Positions 1 to 10,094 of a DNA stretch of 40,661 nucleotides are shown here, one piece after another. Position 1 is the stretch's first letter; each line of letters opens with the position of its first letter. The translations under genes and the position numbers were made by a program. The notes beneath the pieces were generated by a model. That model saw only the letters and a program-made list of their open reading frames with translations. It had not been told where the DNA came from and did not search any database. The stretch spans positions 1-40,661 of the forward strand of contig PAQS01000041.1 of the NCBI GenBank assembly GCA_002709385.1. Reading direction: 5' to 3'. This DNA is from Waddliaceae bacterium. GTDB lineage: Bacteria > Chlamydiota > Chlamydiia > Chlamydiales > GCA-2709385.

Positions 1-153
1 GTTTTGGAAGAAAAAAGTTTTATGAATTGTGTTACCCATGTCTATGAACTAAGTGTTACCTATGTTTGTGATTGCACAACTCGACGAACTACACACTCTC
101 TGTGAACTCTGAGACTCTGTGGTCCTATTTTTAGCTTACACGTTACTTCCTCT
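1..153. repeat. Gene-free left edge with degenerate CTCTGTG repeat
   Basis: No gene is visible before the end of the giant gene at 154. Positions about 84-124 hold a run with CTCTGTGAACTC and ACTCTGTGGTCC. This resembles the 3' half of the palindromic element at 16399-16459, and the shared CGAACT and CAC words suggest a copy that has lost its centre. Short direct repeats built on GTTACC(C/T)ATGT occur at about 30-65. Whether this stretch ends transcription of the giant gene cannot be seen; there is no clear hairpin with a T run. Confidence 0.35.
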
Positions 154-3100
154 TTACGCACGTAGACCCATTTTGAATACTTCTCTGAATTTAGGAAAAC
201 GCCCTCTTTGGCGGTAGTCCTCTGGACAATAACGCAAACGTTTACGTAAAAACTCTTTTGCTAACCCTCTTTCAGTATTTTTTAGCGAGGTAGGATCTGT
301 ATCTAACCAATAATTGATGCTACGTACACGCCCCTGTAGAATAGCTGCTTTCATAAGAAGTTTTGCTGCTTCTTGTCGTTCACTAAGACTTTCTAAATCA
401 CTAATTTTTTTCATTTTATGTATTTTTTTTGAAGCAGCTAGTACATCTCCTCTCGTATTAAGCAAGCAACACGTATTAGATAGCTTATCCCTGTAATTTG
501 GATTAGATAAGAATGCCTTAAAATCAGATGCTTCACGACTAGACAGTAGAAACAAGCGAAATTTGTTATCAGCTCCTTTCAATAAAATCATTTCGTGAAT
601 TGGTTTAGACTCTCGCTTTAGAAATCTAGAGTTATCAGGGTAATTCCCCCATAAGGTCAATAAATTTCTACTTGCAAAGATCGGTATGTCATCAAACAGT
701 TCTATGGAGTCTTTCCACTCACTCCCTCGCCCCTGCATAACATTAGAAACTCTAAAAAACTGATTGGCATTTGTTCCTAAAACGCTTCCTTTATCTAAGA
801 AATTTAAGATCTCTATGTCCTTCCAAAGTATTTCCGGTCTGACAGCTTCATTTGGAACATTTACTTTATCGAGTTCTTGATCAACATCTTCTTCTGCATC
901 CATTACTAATTCTAAATCTACTTCCTGATCTACCTCTTGATCTACTTCGACATCACCGCCTTCTACGAACTCAGCAGAGATGACTACTTTATCTGGCATA
1001 GCCACACCACACTGCTTAATATCTAACTCGCGTTCTTTTATTTCATTTAAACGTATTATGAAGAGGTTTCTTTCTTCTTCAGAAAATAATTTAGTCGCTT
1101 CGATTTCAATGGATAGACGATCAATTTCTTGCTTTAGCCCTTCCTCAGCAGTTCCTAGTTTCCCTAGCTTGCCCCATTTATCGAAAAAGCTTTCTTTCTC
1201 TTTTGATATGAGTATTTTCCTTGCTTGTTTCATAATGCCAATACGTTCTTCTAGGCTATTACAGTTTCGAATTTTATCTTCTACCATTTCAATAGCTTTT
1301 TGTTTCATTAAGAGCTTCGTAGCTTCATAATGACCCCGTTTTTCTTCTTCACTGCGATAGATTTCTGACCAATAGAATATGTGAGCTGGTTTTAGGTTTT
1401 CTTCTTTTAATCCCATTTCCTTTCTTATAAATTCTTTCATTTCATTGGATAAAACAAAATCTAGATGCTGTCCACTAATAAGAAGCTTTCGCATTCGCAT
1501 AGCTGCCTGTGCGAGAATTTCACGGTCTACATTAGGACGGAAAAGCATGCAGGCTCTGGATCCATACGGTAAAGGAAGATCTGATCCTACACAGTGAACT
1601 TGGTCAAAATATGCGAGAACTTGCTCTTGAAGATTATCAACAGAAACCCCACAAGCGGAAGCTATAGCTTTAGGACTTGTGCCTTCAATTAACTTGGGCT
1701 TTGTATCACCTATCCGCAAAACAGCTAATTGTGTAGCCCCTGTTGGCACTCCCCCTTCATCCACTAGAGGGTGATAGTATAAAATAAATTCTTTCCCTAA
1801 CTCTGGTTTCTTTTTAAGAAAACTAGCCATTCCTTGTGCTACATCACCATTAGCCATGCCACGAAACCGCGCTCCCACGTCAATGACTGCGCTATGTTCT
1901 TTTCTCCATGTGTTGCTTGAAAAAAGCTCTTCAAGAAGTTCTTGAGGATCATTTTTCTCGGATAGAACTGTTTTGTTTTCCTCTGAACAAATTCCTCTAG
2001 CAACTCTGTATGTAGATTGGGGGTCCCATCCCACATTCGTACTTCCCCATCCTGAAAAGCCTTTTCCTGTCCCTGAATAACCTAAGGTTTTTTTAGCCAT
2101 GGTCAAGCGATCAGCTTGGGTTCCCATACATTGTTCACGATGCTCTTTAATTCCGGAAAAAACTTCTTCATTTAAAAAATTATACAAAAATTGTCTTGCT
2201 GCAGTTTTTTGCTTTCTATTGCCGTTTTTTCGGTTATTTTCCCAACTTTGAATGAGACTGGAAGGGTCTTCTTCTAGATTTTTTCGTAAAGTCTCAATAT
2301 CCTCTATCCCAAAAGCTTTGAGTAATTTTTTTTCTCCTCCTTCATTAAGTGAAATTTGTGAACAATACCTTATAAATTTATTTGTGTTTGCCCGCTTGTC
2401 CCACTTCCAAAGATAACACTGAAGAGTTTTGTTTACTGTTTCCCAAGGAGTTTTGAATTCTGCTCTTGGTTTTGGAGTACCATTTCCCAAATAAGGTACG
2501 GCATATCCTCGATCACCTACGCCATATTTTGCTCCCACTCCAGCACTTAACGCTTGCACTAAACAACCATTTTCTCTGAGCTGCATACGATAAAAAGCAA
2601 GATCGTTTAATAGTTCTGAGACTTCCTCATATATATCTTTTCTACAGTCATTTGCCGTGAGGATTTCCTGTAAAGACATCATGATTATATTTAAAAGTCC
2701 GTCATCATCTTTATTTCCAGAGAAATAACACTCGCTAAGTTTAGCTGCATAGTCCTGGATTGCATCATTTTGATTAGGTTTTTGATCTGTTTTAGTCTTA
2801 TTAAAAATAGCATATATTTTTTTAGCGTATTGCAAACTATAATGATAGCGAATAGAAGGGAGAACTTCTTGATTATAGAAATCCATCGTGTTGCCATCTT
2901 CTCCGTTTTCACCAAGAGAAATCACTTCAGCTAAGTTACGACCATTCACAAAAAATTTCCCTAATTCGATATCCTCATATATTTGTACTGCCTTAGAAAT
3001 CCCTTTTTCATCTATTTTCTCATGGCCTTGTAAAGGAAGATTCAACATTTCTTTGAAATAAAAAATACTATCAAATTCATCATAAACAATTGCTGCCTCG

Positions 3101-6100
3101 TCCATAAAAAGCTTTTCTATACTTAACAGAGTCTGGATTGTTCCATCATCTTTTGGAATAGACCCATTATGTTTATCTGCTTGATCCTGCAGTTCTGCTA
3201 AATGAACTCGTATCATCAAGCGAATCATTAATAAGTCGTTAGGTCGTGTAGCAACAACATTTCCATTATCTCTTGCGTTTTCTAGATTCCGAAGCTTTTT
3301 CTTTAGAAGTTCCACATTTGAACACTCAGATCTCTCTAATGTAAAACTATATAAATTTCTATGACATGTTTCTCGAAGAGCTGCTTGCAAGTCGATAGAT
3401 CCAGAGGGAAACAAACCAGGAGTCATACAAACTACGGATAGTTGTTTCTCTCCTTCTTTTGTTTTTGCATTAAGAGATGCTAAGATAGGATTCATGACTT
3501 TTGACTTACCAAAAGACATTACCAATTGTAAAACAGCTGTATGATCTTCTCCTTCACCAAGCATTCTCTGAACAGCCTTAACCTGCTCAGGATACATCAT
3601 GATAGCTCCAAGGTATTCAAAAGCTAACAAACGAATATTTTCTTTCGTGTCATAACTTCGCTCTTGATATATGGTTTTTCCAAGTTCAGCTGAGAAAAGA
3701 TTCCATTTTTCATTAGAACTAATTTCTTCGTCTACGATAAGTCCTTTCAATTTTTTCAAAGGACTTTCACATCGCTTAATTTGCTGAAGACTACTCTGTA
3801 ATTCCATCCAATTTACGAGATCTTCTTGAATAAGAGACCAACGATGAGAAAAAAGTTTTTCTGGATCATCTGAAAGGAGAGCTCGTACTAAATCCTGTAT
3901 TTCTAAATAATTTCCTGATCTACCCAGACGCGAAAAAAAACCTTTTCTGTTTTTTGAATTGTTTATCTCTATTAAGATTTTCTCTTCAAGAGCTGCTGCT
4001 AATTCTATATAAGAGTCTCTTAATAAGTTTAACTCATCTGTAATCTCTTGTAGATCTCCTGGATTTTCTATAGAATATAACTCTTCCTTAAATTCACTAG
4101 CACCTTCTTTTAATTGACCTTCAAATTTCTTTAGGCATGTCTTTCGATCTTCGGAAGTATTCAATTGATCTACTTCAATTCCTGTTTGAAGAGACTTTGC
4201 TGATATCGGCTTTACTGATATTCTTTTTTCGGCAATTTTTTTTAATTGTCCATCAGAATTTGTAGAGATTTGTGGTATTTTCCAATCGATCTTTTTTTGT
4301 TCTTGTGAAGCAGTCTGCTCTGTTCTTTCCGAAGCAGGTAATTCTGAAACCAAACCTGTTTGCTTCAAAATAGAAGAAGGGTCAAACTTTTTTGAAATAC
4401 TTGAAAACTTACTAATTTCTTGCTTTTCTTTTTGAATCAACTTCTTAAGATCTATCAATTTAAGAGAAGGTTCTTCCTCTGGCTTATAGTATTCTTTCTC
4501 CGGATCGTGATATTTTTCTTCATTCTCTATAAGCAAAGCTGCAGCCATTAATCTAAGAGCTCTTGCTTTGGGGTCTGTATTTTTTCGACCTTCTACATTT
4601 CCTGAACTTGCAATACGCTGTAGTAATTCTATCTCTTTATGTGTGAATTCACGAGAAACTTGAGCCTTCCAAAGTTGTTCAAGAGCCGCCTCATAACCTT
4701 TTCTTGGTCTCATAAGATAGTAAAAAACAGCTCTTAAAGAGTCTTCTGTTGTTTCCGTTTTTAAACGCCAGTCTCCTTTAGAACTTTCTACTTCCATTAA
4801 AATAGAAATATCGCCTGTATTTGTGTCTGCTTTTTTCTGAGCTTCTAAATTCCAAGCAACACTTGTACAACCATTTTTCTCAATTTCAAGTAAACGTTTC
4901 TCTCCACAATCTGGTAAAAGCATTAAAAGAGCTGCTCTTTCCTTTTCTCCTTTGTTATTAAGTTCTGTTTTTTCAAGTAGTAGACTTCGCGTGTGATTAC
5001 TGCGAATTAAAGAACTGGGTTTTTTTACTAAGCGTATAGTAGGATTATCTTCTAAAACCCAATCATCTTCATCTCGAACAAAAGTTAACAGTTTTTCTGA
5101 AATAGGACTTTTACAGTGAAGAACCACTTTCGAAGGTTTATCATCCATATCAATATAACAAAGTAATTCTTCTTCTCCTGCAAACTCATTAAATGGTTTA
5201 AATTCTTGTGGTAAATTTGTTTGAATTTTCTTTTTTTCGTTAATTTCCTCTATGAGTTTTCTCACTCCTAAAGGAACAAGACGTGAACCCGTTTCTTCTA
5301 TAGACCAGCCAATCTCGTTTACATCTGAATTTGTACATAGACAGAAAATAAAACCGCCATTCACAATCTTATACTCAAAAACTTGACCTCCACAGTTTTT
5401 GATTCCCTCAGAACTTTTTGAGGATAATAAAAGATTTCCCTCTTCTGATTGCCAATAGACAAAATTTTCTCTTAACACCTTTGGGAGATAAGGTAAAATA
5501 TCAACGTCTTGTTTTTCTTTTAAATAATATTTAGTATTATCTTGTGTAACAAATACTTTGTATCTATCTATACCTCTTTTTTCTAACTGTAAACCAGAAT
5601 ATTCAGAATTTAAAATCTTAGGGTTTTCTCCATTTTCTTGTACTTTTAAAGTAGGAATTCCTGAATGAATACAATTAAACCCAATAATATTACCTGTAGA
5701 AATATGCCGTTTTTCAACTAGACCAGGACCGCGAATGAGTCCTCTTAGAAAGTCGATTTCTATTGTTTGATCTTTATTTTCTAAGATAAACGATCTTTTA
5801 CCTTTAACTTTAAACTCTTTTAAGGGACCAACAATACCCAATTCTTTTTTAAATTGTTCGGTTAAATAATTAAATTGTTGATTTGTATTTGCACTTAATA
5901 ATATTCCACATGCTAGTTTGGAGTGTTTATAGAGTTGTAGTTCTGCTTCTTGACGAATACTACCTAAACAAATTCCTTTTGTTCCTTTTGCATATAGAAT
6001 AAAACATTTCAAGAAAACGCTTAATTCTTTACTATTCAGTTGATTTACATTCTCAAAACCAGCCATCGCCTCAGCTGTTAATGATCCTATACTCGAGTCT

Positions 6101-9100
6101 AGGTTTTCATATGCAGAAAGAGCTTTCACATCGCCCTGTATTTCATTTTGAATACGCTCAATTGTTTTTAAAAATTTTACTCTTCTTTCATAGTCGTATT
6201 TATAAAATTTTTTCTCTAACTTAGTTCCTTTGTAGTGGGGATCTTGTACAATTGCTTTACATATTGTTCGGTATAAACGATGAAAAGACATTAATCGATA
6301 AGAGAATTCTTTCCGATCACTCTCTGTTAACGGATTAGCTCTATCTAAAGAGAGTAATTCGTTATCAACAAATGAAAACCAACTATTAACTAAACGCTTA
6401 TCTTGTTCCAATTGATCCAAAAATTCTTGACTCTCTAAAGAGCGGAAAAGCTCTTCACGATTTTCCTTTTCAAGAGTCATGGAATTCCAGGAAGCTATAT
6501 GCTCGAAAATGCGATGATAGCGAATATTTTTTTGTGCAGCTTCTGTTTGTATTCCATATAATTGTTGAATATTTTGTGTACCTAGTCTTTCATTAGAACA
6601 AAGAGCTTTGACAACTGCATCTCCCTGATTATATGCAGGAGGAGACTTTTCTCCATTGAGTTTAAACACACTGCTTTCTTTTCTTTCGTGAGCTCTAGGT
6701 TTTTCTAAAAGAGTGTGATAATTTCTAATTGCAGAAATCTTATTGCCACTACTATTTGACTTAACTTCGAAAGATGGGACCTCCCCTTTTTTAACTTTCA
6801 AAATTGTTTTAATTTCTTTATATGCTGTTTGTTTCCAAGTTCCATTCTCACCAGAAATAGCCCACATACATGTGTAGCACATTTCCTGTAAGCGAAAAAC
6901 ATGTGCTGTATGGGAAATATTTTTAAAGTTTTGATAAGCCTTTGTATTGGTATAACAAGGTTTTATTTTGTTTAATTTATTAATTGTTTCTTCCGATATG
7001 TAACCACCAAATGAATACCTGTTTAAATCTATCCAAGGACTTGGCTGTTGGTGATTATCTGGATGGTGAATATTTTTAAATTCTCTTGATAACAAATTAT
7101 ATCTTAATGTGTTATCCCATGTAAGATCTCTTAACTCATAAGGATCTTGGTACTCCCCTTCATAATTTTGCCCTTCATCAGCAAGCCTTAAACCACCTAA
7201 ATCACCTAATTCTATATCTTCGAGGTCAATTAGAGTAAGAACCTTTGATTGCCTATTGTACTCTTTAACTTTTTCCTCTATTTCCTCTGTTAATTTATTA
7301 TAATTAGAACTTTTTGGAGTTTGATTTTTTATTCTTTTTAAACTAGTACAAAATGCATCTATATCATTTAAGTGCCATCTAAGATAGTTAAAATCTCTTG
7401 AAGAAACTATACCTTCTTTATCAATATCTTCTTCTAACTCTGAATATAATTTGTTTACACCATCAACGCAGTCTTTCAATTTTTTTCTTTGTTTTTCAAA
7501 TTCAGAAATTAAACGATCAATATTATCATTTCTTATTTCATGAATAGCACAATTTTGCTCAAATAATTGTTTAGCTTTTATTCTCCCTTCAGGCAACTCT
7601 TTTTTTATTTCTTCTATCCAGTCTATATCTAATTTATCTAACTCTTGAATATCATCATATAAATCGTAACCTAGAGACTTAAACAATAAATATTCAGGAT
7701 TTGTACTCTTCCAATTAACTTCGTTAATATACTTATTATCACTATAAATTAAACCATCAGAAAATAAAGGTTTCAAACCTTCTTGCATTCCATTTCTTCT
7801 CAAAAAGGTATTCATTACCATGTCCCATTCTTTTTTTCTATGGGGATCACATATTAAATCACGCTTTCCTGCATTTGAATTTAAATAAGTTTCAAAGAAA
7901 GCAATATAAGACGGATAAAAAGCTACACTCGATTGATTCTGCCTTCCTAGTTGAGCATCTAAACGAATCGCGATAGAGTAAGCTAATCCATATACTTTGG
8001 CTAAATCTAAAATTTGTACAGCATTAGGCTCTTCAGAGGCCTGGATATGGCTACAAATTACTTCCATAAGAGATTGTAAACACTCGAGCCAATTCTCTAA
8101 TTCAGGTACATCAAGACCTTTCAACTTAAAAAAAGTAATCTCTCTTTTTTCTGTGATAATTTTTTCAATAAATTCTCTGTGAAGATAAGTTGTAGAAGCT
8201 AAAGGTCCTGTTATTTGTTTAGCCTCGGCAATTACTTGCTTTAGATTTTCACGAGCTTCTTTGGAAGACTTGAGTTCTCTATTTGTATGATGAAAATTAA
8301 AAGCCTGTAGAGGAATATTTCTTTCTTGTATTTGTCTATTTCCACGTAATCTATTTCTCCTAACAGGGAAATGAGTTTGACTAGCAGGGAGCTTAATAGA
8401 AAAAGTATCACATTCTTCTACTTCTTTATCCCTTTGAGACTTTATATAACGCTCTTTCTCTTCTCTGAAATTAAGTTCTTCTTCGTTTTTGGATTGTATT
8501 TTTTTTAAACTATTAAAAAATTGAGGGAGTGTAGCATATAGAGTCCAAAATTGTTTACGAGTTAAATAAGCAACAAGATTATCTTTATTTAATTCTTCAC
8601 ATAGTTTTTCAATTCCAGTTTCCATCAAATTTAGATGAAGAGTGTAGTCTGAAGGAGTTAAACTATCAGATTTCTCTAGCAAAATTTTTGCTTGAGAAGT
8701 TAAAACACTTAAATGAATCATGGCAGCTTCAGCTTTATACCAAACCTGCTCTTTCTTTGATGAAGAAAGCTTTCTTCGCTTATTTAACTTAAATGGAATT
8801 CTTTCATTGGATTTTTTCGACTTTCCTTGTAAAGACTTCAGAACAGCATTCCAGGAGCATGTTCCCGACCTCTGCCCTTTGATGAACCGAAATTCATCAT
8901 CACCCTGCTCTATCTTTTCATTGCCTACTTCTGATAAAGCATCATAGATAAACTTTGATCTATATGTAAGATTATCGTCTTTATACGCCCCACCATGTAT
9001 TTTCGCTGCTATAAGTTTAGGAAAAAGATTTTCTATTTCTTCTTTTGAAATGTTTTCTCTCGTCATCGACGAAGACTTCTTTCCTTCATTGCGATTATGA

Positions 9101-10017
9101 CGATCAATACCATCGCCTGTATTTACCACAGTAAACGAGTAGTTTTTTTTCCCTTTTTCTATCGAAGTGCATTTCACTTCATAAATCATGGCATGTCCAT
9201 AAGGATCTCTGCTATACCCTCCAGGAAATAGGGAGCTTTTTCCTAAAGACAAATTATTAATATCAGAAACCCATTTACTATTTATTTCTGTAACAATTTC
9301 ATTTCTAACATTAATTTCTTTATCTTTTTTGTCTAAATATTCTTTTTCGATTTCTTTACTGCGATCATGAAGATCTTGATATAAATCGATCAATTTATGA
9401 TTTCTATTCACATCTTGCTTTAAGATATCTAAAAGTAGCTCAGAAGTATTTGATAACGATCCTCCCTCCAAATGACTCGTGTCTTCTGGCCCTCCCCTTA
9501 AATTATCTTCCCCATAACGATCTGCTAGAACTTGGAAAACCAGTTTGGGATTTTCTAGTGATTGAATTATCTCTTTACGAAATAGCGAATAACTTGAGAT
9601 ATTTTCTGCGATCGCTCGATGATCGCTTTCGACTGAAATATTTGCTAATAAGTTCATGATACTTGAAGAATAAGTATCATTAGAAAGTGGTGTATTTCCT
9701 TCTATTTCTTTTAAAAAAGACTTTTTACGAGATTCCTTCGTTTTTACAAAATTTTCTTCGTTTCCTATTTTTTTTTCTAATAAATAAAGAGTAGAATAAC
9801 TAAAGTGCAAAACAGGGCAAATAAATGATTTTACTTTTACTTTTACAAACTTCCACTTACCTACTTTTTCTATTTCATTATATTTTTCAGAATTACTTAA
9901 AAAATAAGCAGGAATACATTCAAGATATTCACTTTCCCATTTCTGTACTGTTTTATCTAAAGAATCAGCAACATAGTGAACCGCACCAAATAAATAATCT
10001 CTCGCAAAATCAAACAT
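154..10017 (-). CDS. Giant DUF3638/DUF3645-type protein, 3287 aa
   Basis: A single intact frame. The family link rests on C-terminal motifs: a P-loop-like MSFGKSK at residues 2167-2173, a DEFD box at 2313-2316, AVPY...RAEF at 2506-2521, GYSGT at 2646-2650, GSDLPLP at 2811-2817 and QAAMRMRKL at 2837-2845. This order matches the DUF3638-DUF3645 proteins of fungi, plants and some bacteria, which look like degenerate superfamily 2 helicases; their function is unknown. The N-terminal ~400 residues contain GHAMIYE (His275), NTGDG (Asn299/Asp302) and GQRSGTCSW (Gln382, Cys387), a possible cysteine-peptidase order. An acidic VDQE repeat lies near 3019-3056. No signal peptide or membrane segment is evident. 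An in-frame TTG lies at 10029, but the ATG at 10017 is preferred; neither has a clear ribosome site. Two small exported-protein genes precede it on the same strand. A role as a secreted effector is only a guess. Confidence 0.8.
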   Translation of the reverse strand: MFDFARDYLFGAVHYVADSLDKTVQKWESEYLECIPAYFLSNSEKYNEIEKVGKWKFVKVKVKSFICPVLHFSYSTLYLLEKKIGNEENFVKTKESRKKSFLKEIEGNTPLSNDTYSSSIMNLLANISVESDHRAIAENISSYSLFRKEIIQSLENPKLVFQVLADRYGEDNLRGGPEDTSHLEGGSLSNTSELLLDILKQDVNRNHKLIDLYQDLHDRSKEIEKEYLDKKDKEINVRNEIVTEINSKWVSDINNLSLGKSSLFPGGYSRDPYGHAMIYEVKCTSIEKGKKNYSFTVVNTGDGIDRHNRNEGKKSSSMTRENISKEEIENLFPKLIAAKIHGGAYKDDNLTYRSKFIYDALSEVGNEKIEQGDDEFRFIKGQRSGTCSWNAVLKSLQGKSKKSNERIPFKLNKRRKLSSSKKEQVWYKAEAAMIHLSVLTSQAKILLEKSDSLTPSDYTLHLNLMETGIEKLCEELNKDNLVAYLTRKQFWTLYATLPQFFNSLKKIQSKNEEELNFREEKERYIKSQRDKEVEECDTFSIKLPASQTHFPVRRNRLRGNRQIQERNIPLQAFNFHHTNRELKSSKEARENLKQVIAEAKQITGPLASTTYLHREFIEKIITEKREITFFKLKGLDVPELENWLECLQSLMEVICSHIQASEEPNAVQILDLAKVYGLAYSIAIRLDAQLGRQNQSSVAFYPSYIAFFETYLNSNAGKRDLICDPHRKKEWDMVMNTFLRRNGMQEGLKPLFSDGLIYSDNKYINEVNWKSTNPEYLLFKSLGYDLYDDIQELDKLDIDWIEEIKKELPEGRIKAKQLFEQNCAIHEIRNDNIDRLISEFEKQRKKLKDCVDGVNKLYSELEEDIDKEGIVSSRDFNYLRWHLNDIDAFCTSLKRIKNQTPKSSNYNKLTEEIEEKVKEYNRQSKVLTLIDLEDIELGDLGGLRLADEGQNYEGEYQDPYELRDLTWDNTLRYNLLSREFKNIHHPDNHQQPSPWIDLNRYSFGGYISEETINKLNKIKPCYTNTKAYQNFKNISHTAHVFRLQEMCYTCMWAISGENGTWKQTAYKEIKTILKVKKGEVPSFEVKSNSSGNKISAIRNYHTLLEKPRAHERKESSVFKLNGEKSPPAYNQGDAVVKALCSNERLGTQNIQQLYGIQTEAAQKNIRYHRIFEHIASWNSMTLEKENREELFRSLESQEFLDQLEQDKRLVNSWFSFVDNELLSLDRANPLTESDRKEFSYRLMSFHRLYRTICKAIVQDPHYKGTKLEKKFYKYDYERRVKFLKTIERIQNEIQGDVKALSAYENLDSSIGSLTAEAMAGFENVNQLNSKELSVFLKCFILYAKGTKGICLGSIRQEAELQLYKHSKLACGILLSANTNQQFNYLTEQFKKELGIVGPLKEFKVKGKRSFILENKDQTIEIDFLRGLIRGPGLVEKRHISTGNIIGFNCIHSGIPTLKVQENGENPKILNSEYSGLQLEKRGIDRYKVFVTQDNTKYYLKEKQDVDILPYLPKVLRENFVYWQSEEGNLLLSSKSSEGIKNCGGQVFEYKIVNGGFIFCLCTNSDVNEIGWSIEETGSRLVPLGVRKLIEEINEKKKIQTNLPQEFKPFNEFAGEEELLCYIDMDDKPSKVVLHCKSPISEKLLTFVRDEDDWVLEDNPTIRLVKKPSSLIRSNHTRSLLLEKTELNNKGEKERAALLMLLPDCGEKRLLEIEKNGCTSVAWNLEAQKKADTNTGDISILMEVESSKGDWRLKTETTEDSLRAVFYYLMRPRKGYEAALEQLWKAQVSREFTHKEIELLQRIASSGNVEGRKNTDPKARALRLMAAALLIENEEKYHDPEKEYYKPEEEPSLKLIDLKKLIQKEKQEISKFSSISKKFDPSSILKQTGLVSELPASERTEQTASQEQKKIDWKIPQISTNSDGQLKKIAEKRISVKPISAKSLQTGIEVDQLNTSEDRKTCLKKFEGQLKEGASEFKEELYSIENPGDLQEITDELNLLRDSYIELAAALEEKILIEINNSKNRKGFFSRLGRSGNYLEIQDLVRALLSDDPEKLFSHRWSLIQEDLVNWMELQSSLQQIKRCESPLKKLKGLIVDEEISSNEKWNLFSAELGKTIYQERSYDTKENIRLLAFEYLGAIMMYPEQVKAVQRMLGEGEDHTAVLQLVMSFGKSKVMNPILASLNAKTKEGEKQLSVVCMTPGLFPSGSIDLQAALRETCHRNLYSFTLERSECSNVELLKKKLRNLENARDNGNVVATRPNDLLMIRLMIRVHLAELQDQADKHNGSIPKDDGTIQTLLSIEKLFMDEAAIVYDEFDSIFYFKEMLNLPLQGHEKIDEKGISKAVQIYEDIELGKFFVNGRNLAEVISLGENGEDGNTMDFYNQEVLPSIRYHYSLQYAKKIYAIFNKTKTDQKPNQNDAIQDYAAKLSECYFSGNKDDDGLLNIIMMSLQEILTANDCRKDIYEEVSELLNDLAFYRMQLRENGCLVQALSAGVGAKYGVGDRGYAVPYLGNGTPKPRAEFKTPWETVNKTLQCYLWKWDKRANTNKFIRYCSQISLNEGGEKKLLKAFGIEDIETLRKNLEEDPSSLIQSWENNRKNGNRKQKTAARQFLYNFLNEEVFSGIKEHREQCMGTQADRLTMAKKTLGYSGTGKGFSGWGSTNVGWDPQSTYRVARGICSEENKTVLSEKNDPQELLEELFSSNTWRKEHSAVIDVGARFRGMANGDVAQGMASFLKKKPELGKEFILYYHPLVDEGGVPTGATQLAVLRIGDTKPKLIEGTSPKAIASACGVSVDNLQEQVLAYFDQVHCVGSDLPLPYGSRACMLFRPNVDREILAQAAMRMRKLLISGQHLDFVLSNEMKEFIRKEMGLKEENLKPAHIFYWSEIYRSEEEKRGHYEATKLLMKQKAIEMVEDKIRNCNSLEERIGIMKQARKILISKEKESFFDKWGKLGKLGTAEEGLKQEIDRLSIEIEATKLFSEEERNLFIIRLNEIKERELDIKQCGVAMPDKVVISAEFVEGGDVEVDQEVDQEVDLELVMDAEEDVDQELDKVNVPNEAVRPEILWKDIEILNFLDKGSVLGTNANQFFRVSNVMQGRGSEWKDSIELFDDIPIFASRNLLTLWGNYPDNSRFLKRESKPIHEMILLKGADNKFRLFLLSSREASDFKAFLSNPNYRDKLSNTCCLLNTRGDVLAASKKIHKMKKISDLESLSERQEAAKLLMKAAILQGRVRSINYWLDTDPTSLKNTERGLAKEFLRKRLRYCPEDYRQRGRFPKFREVFKMGLRA
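837..967 (-). repeat. Acidic VDQE-type tandem repeat inside the giant gene
   Basis: The DNA repeats a unit close to CTACTTC-CTGAT several times at about 915-955, which encodes the run VEVDQEVDQEVDLE. A second acidic block, EEDVDQELDK, follows. This gives a highly acidic, low-complexity linker at about residues 3019-3056, between the helicase-like region and the last ~230 residues. Such a run could vary in length between strains by slippage. Confidence 0.55.
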
Positions 10018-10094
10018 AAAAGAAACCAATAAAATAATTAAAAATATAAATTATTTTATAACATTTCTAATTTTTTTTATTCTTTTAATAAAAA

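Noticed and set aside
980-1330. Plus-strand open frame opposite the giant gene (116 aa)
   Set aside because: It lies fully inside the coding sequence on the other strand, has no family motif and no ribosome site; it is a shadow of the real gene.
154-10017. Large clostridial-type or lymphostatin-like toxin
   Set aside because: No DxD glycosyltransferase motif or repeat region is evident; DUF3638/DUF3645 wording explains the C-terminal half better.
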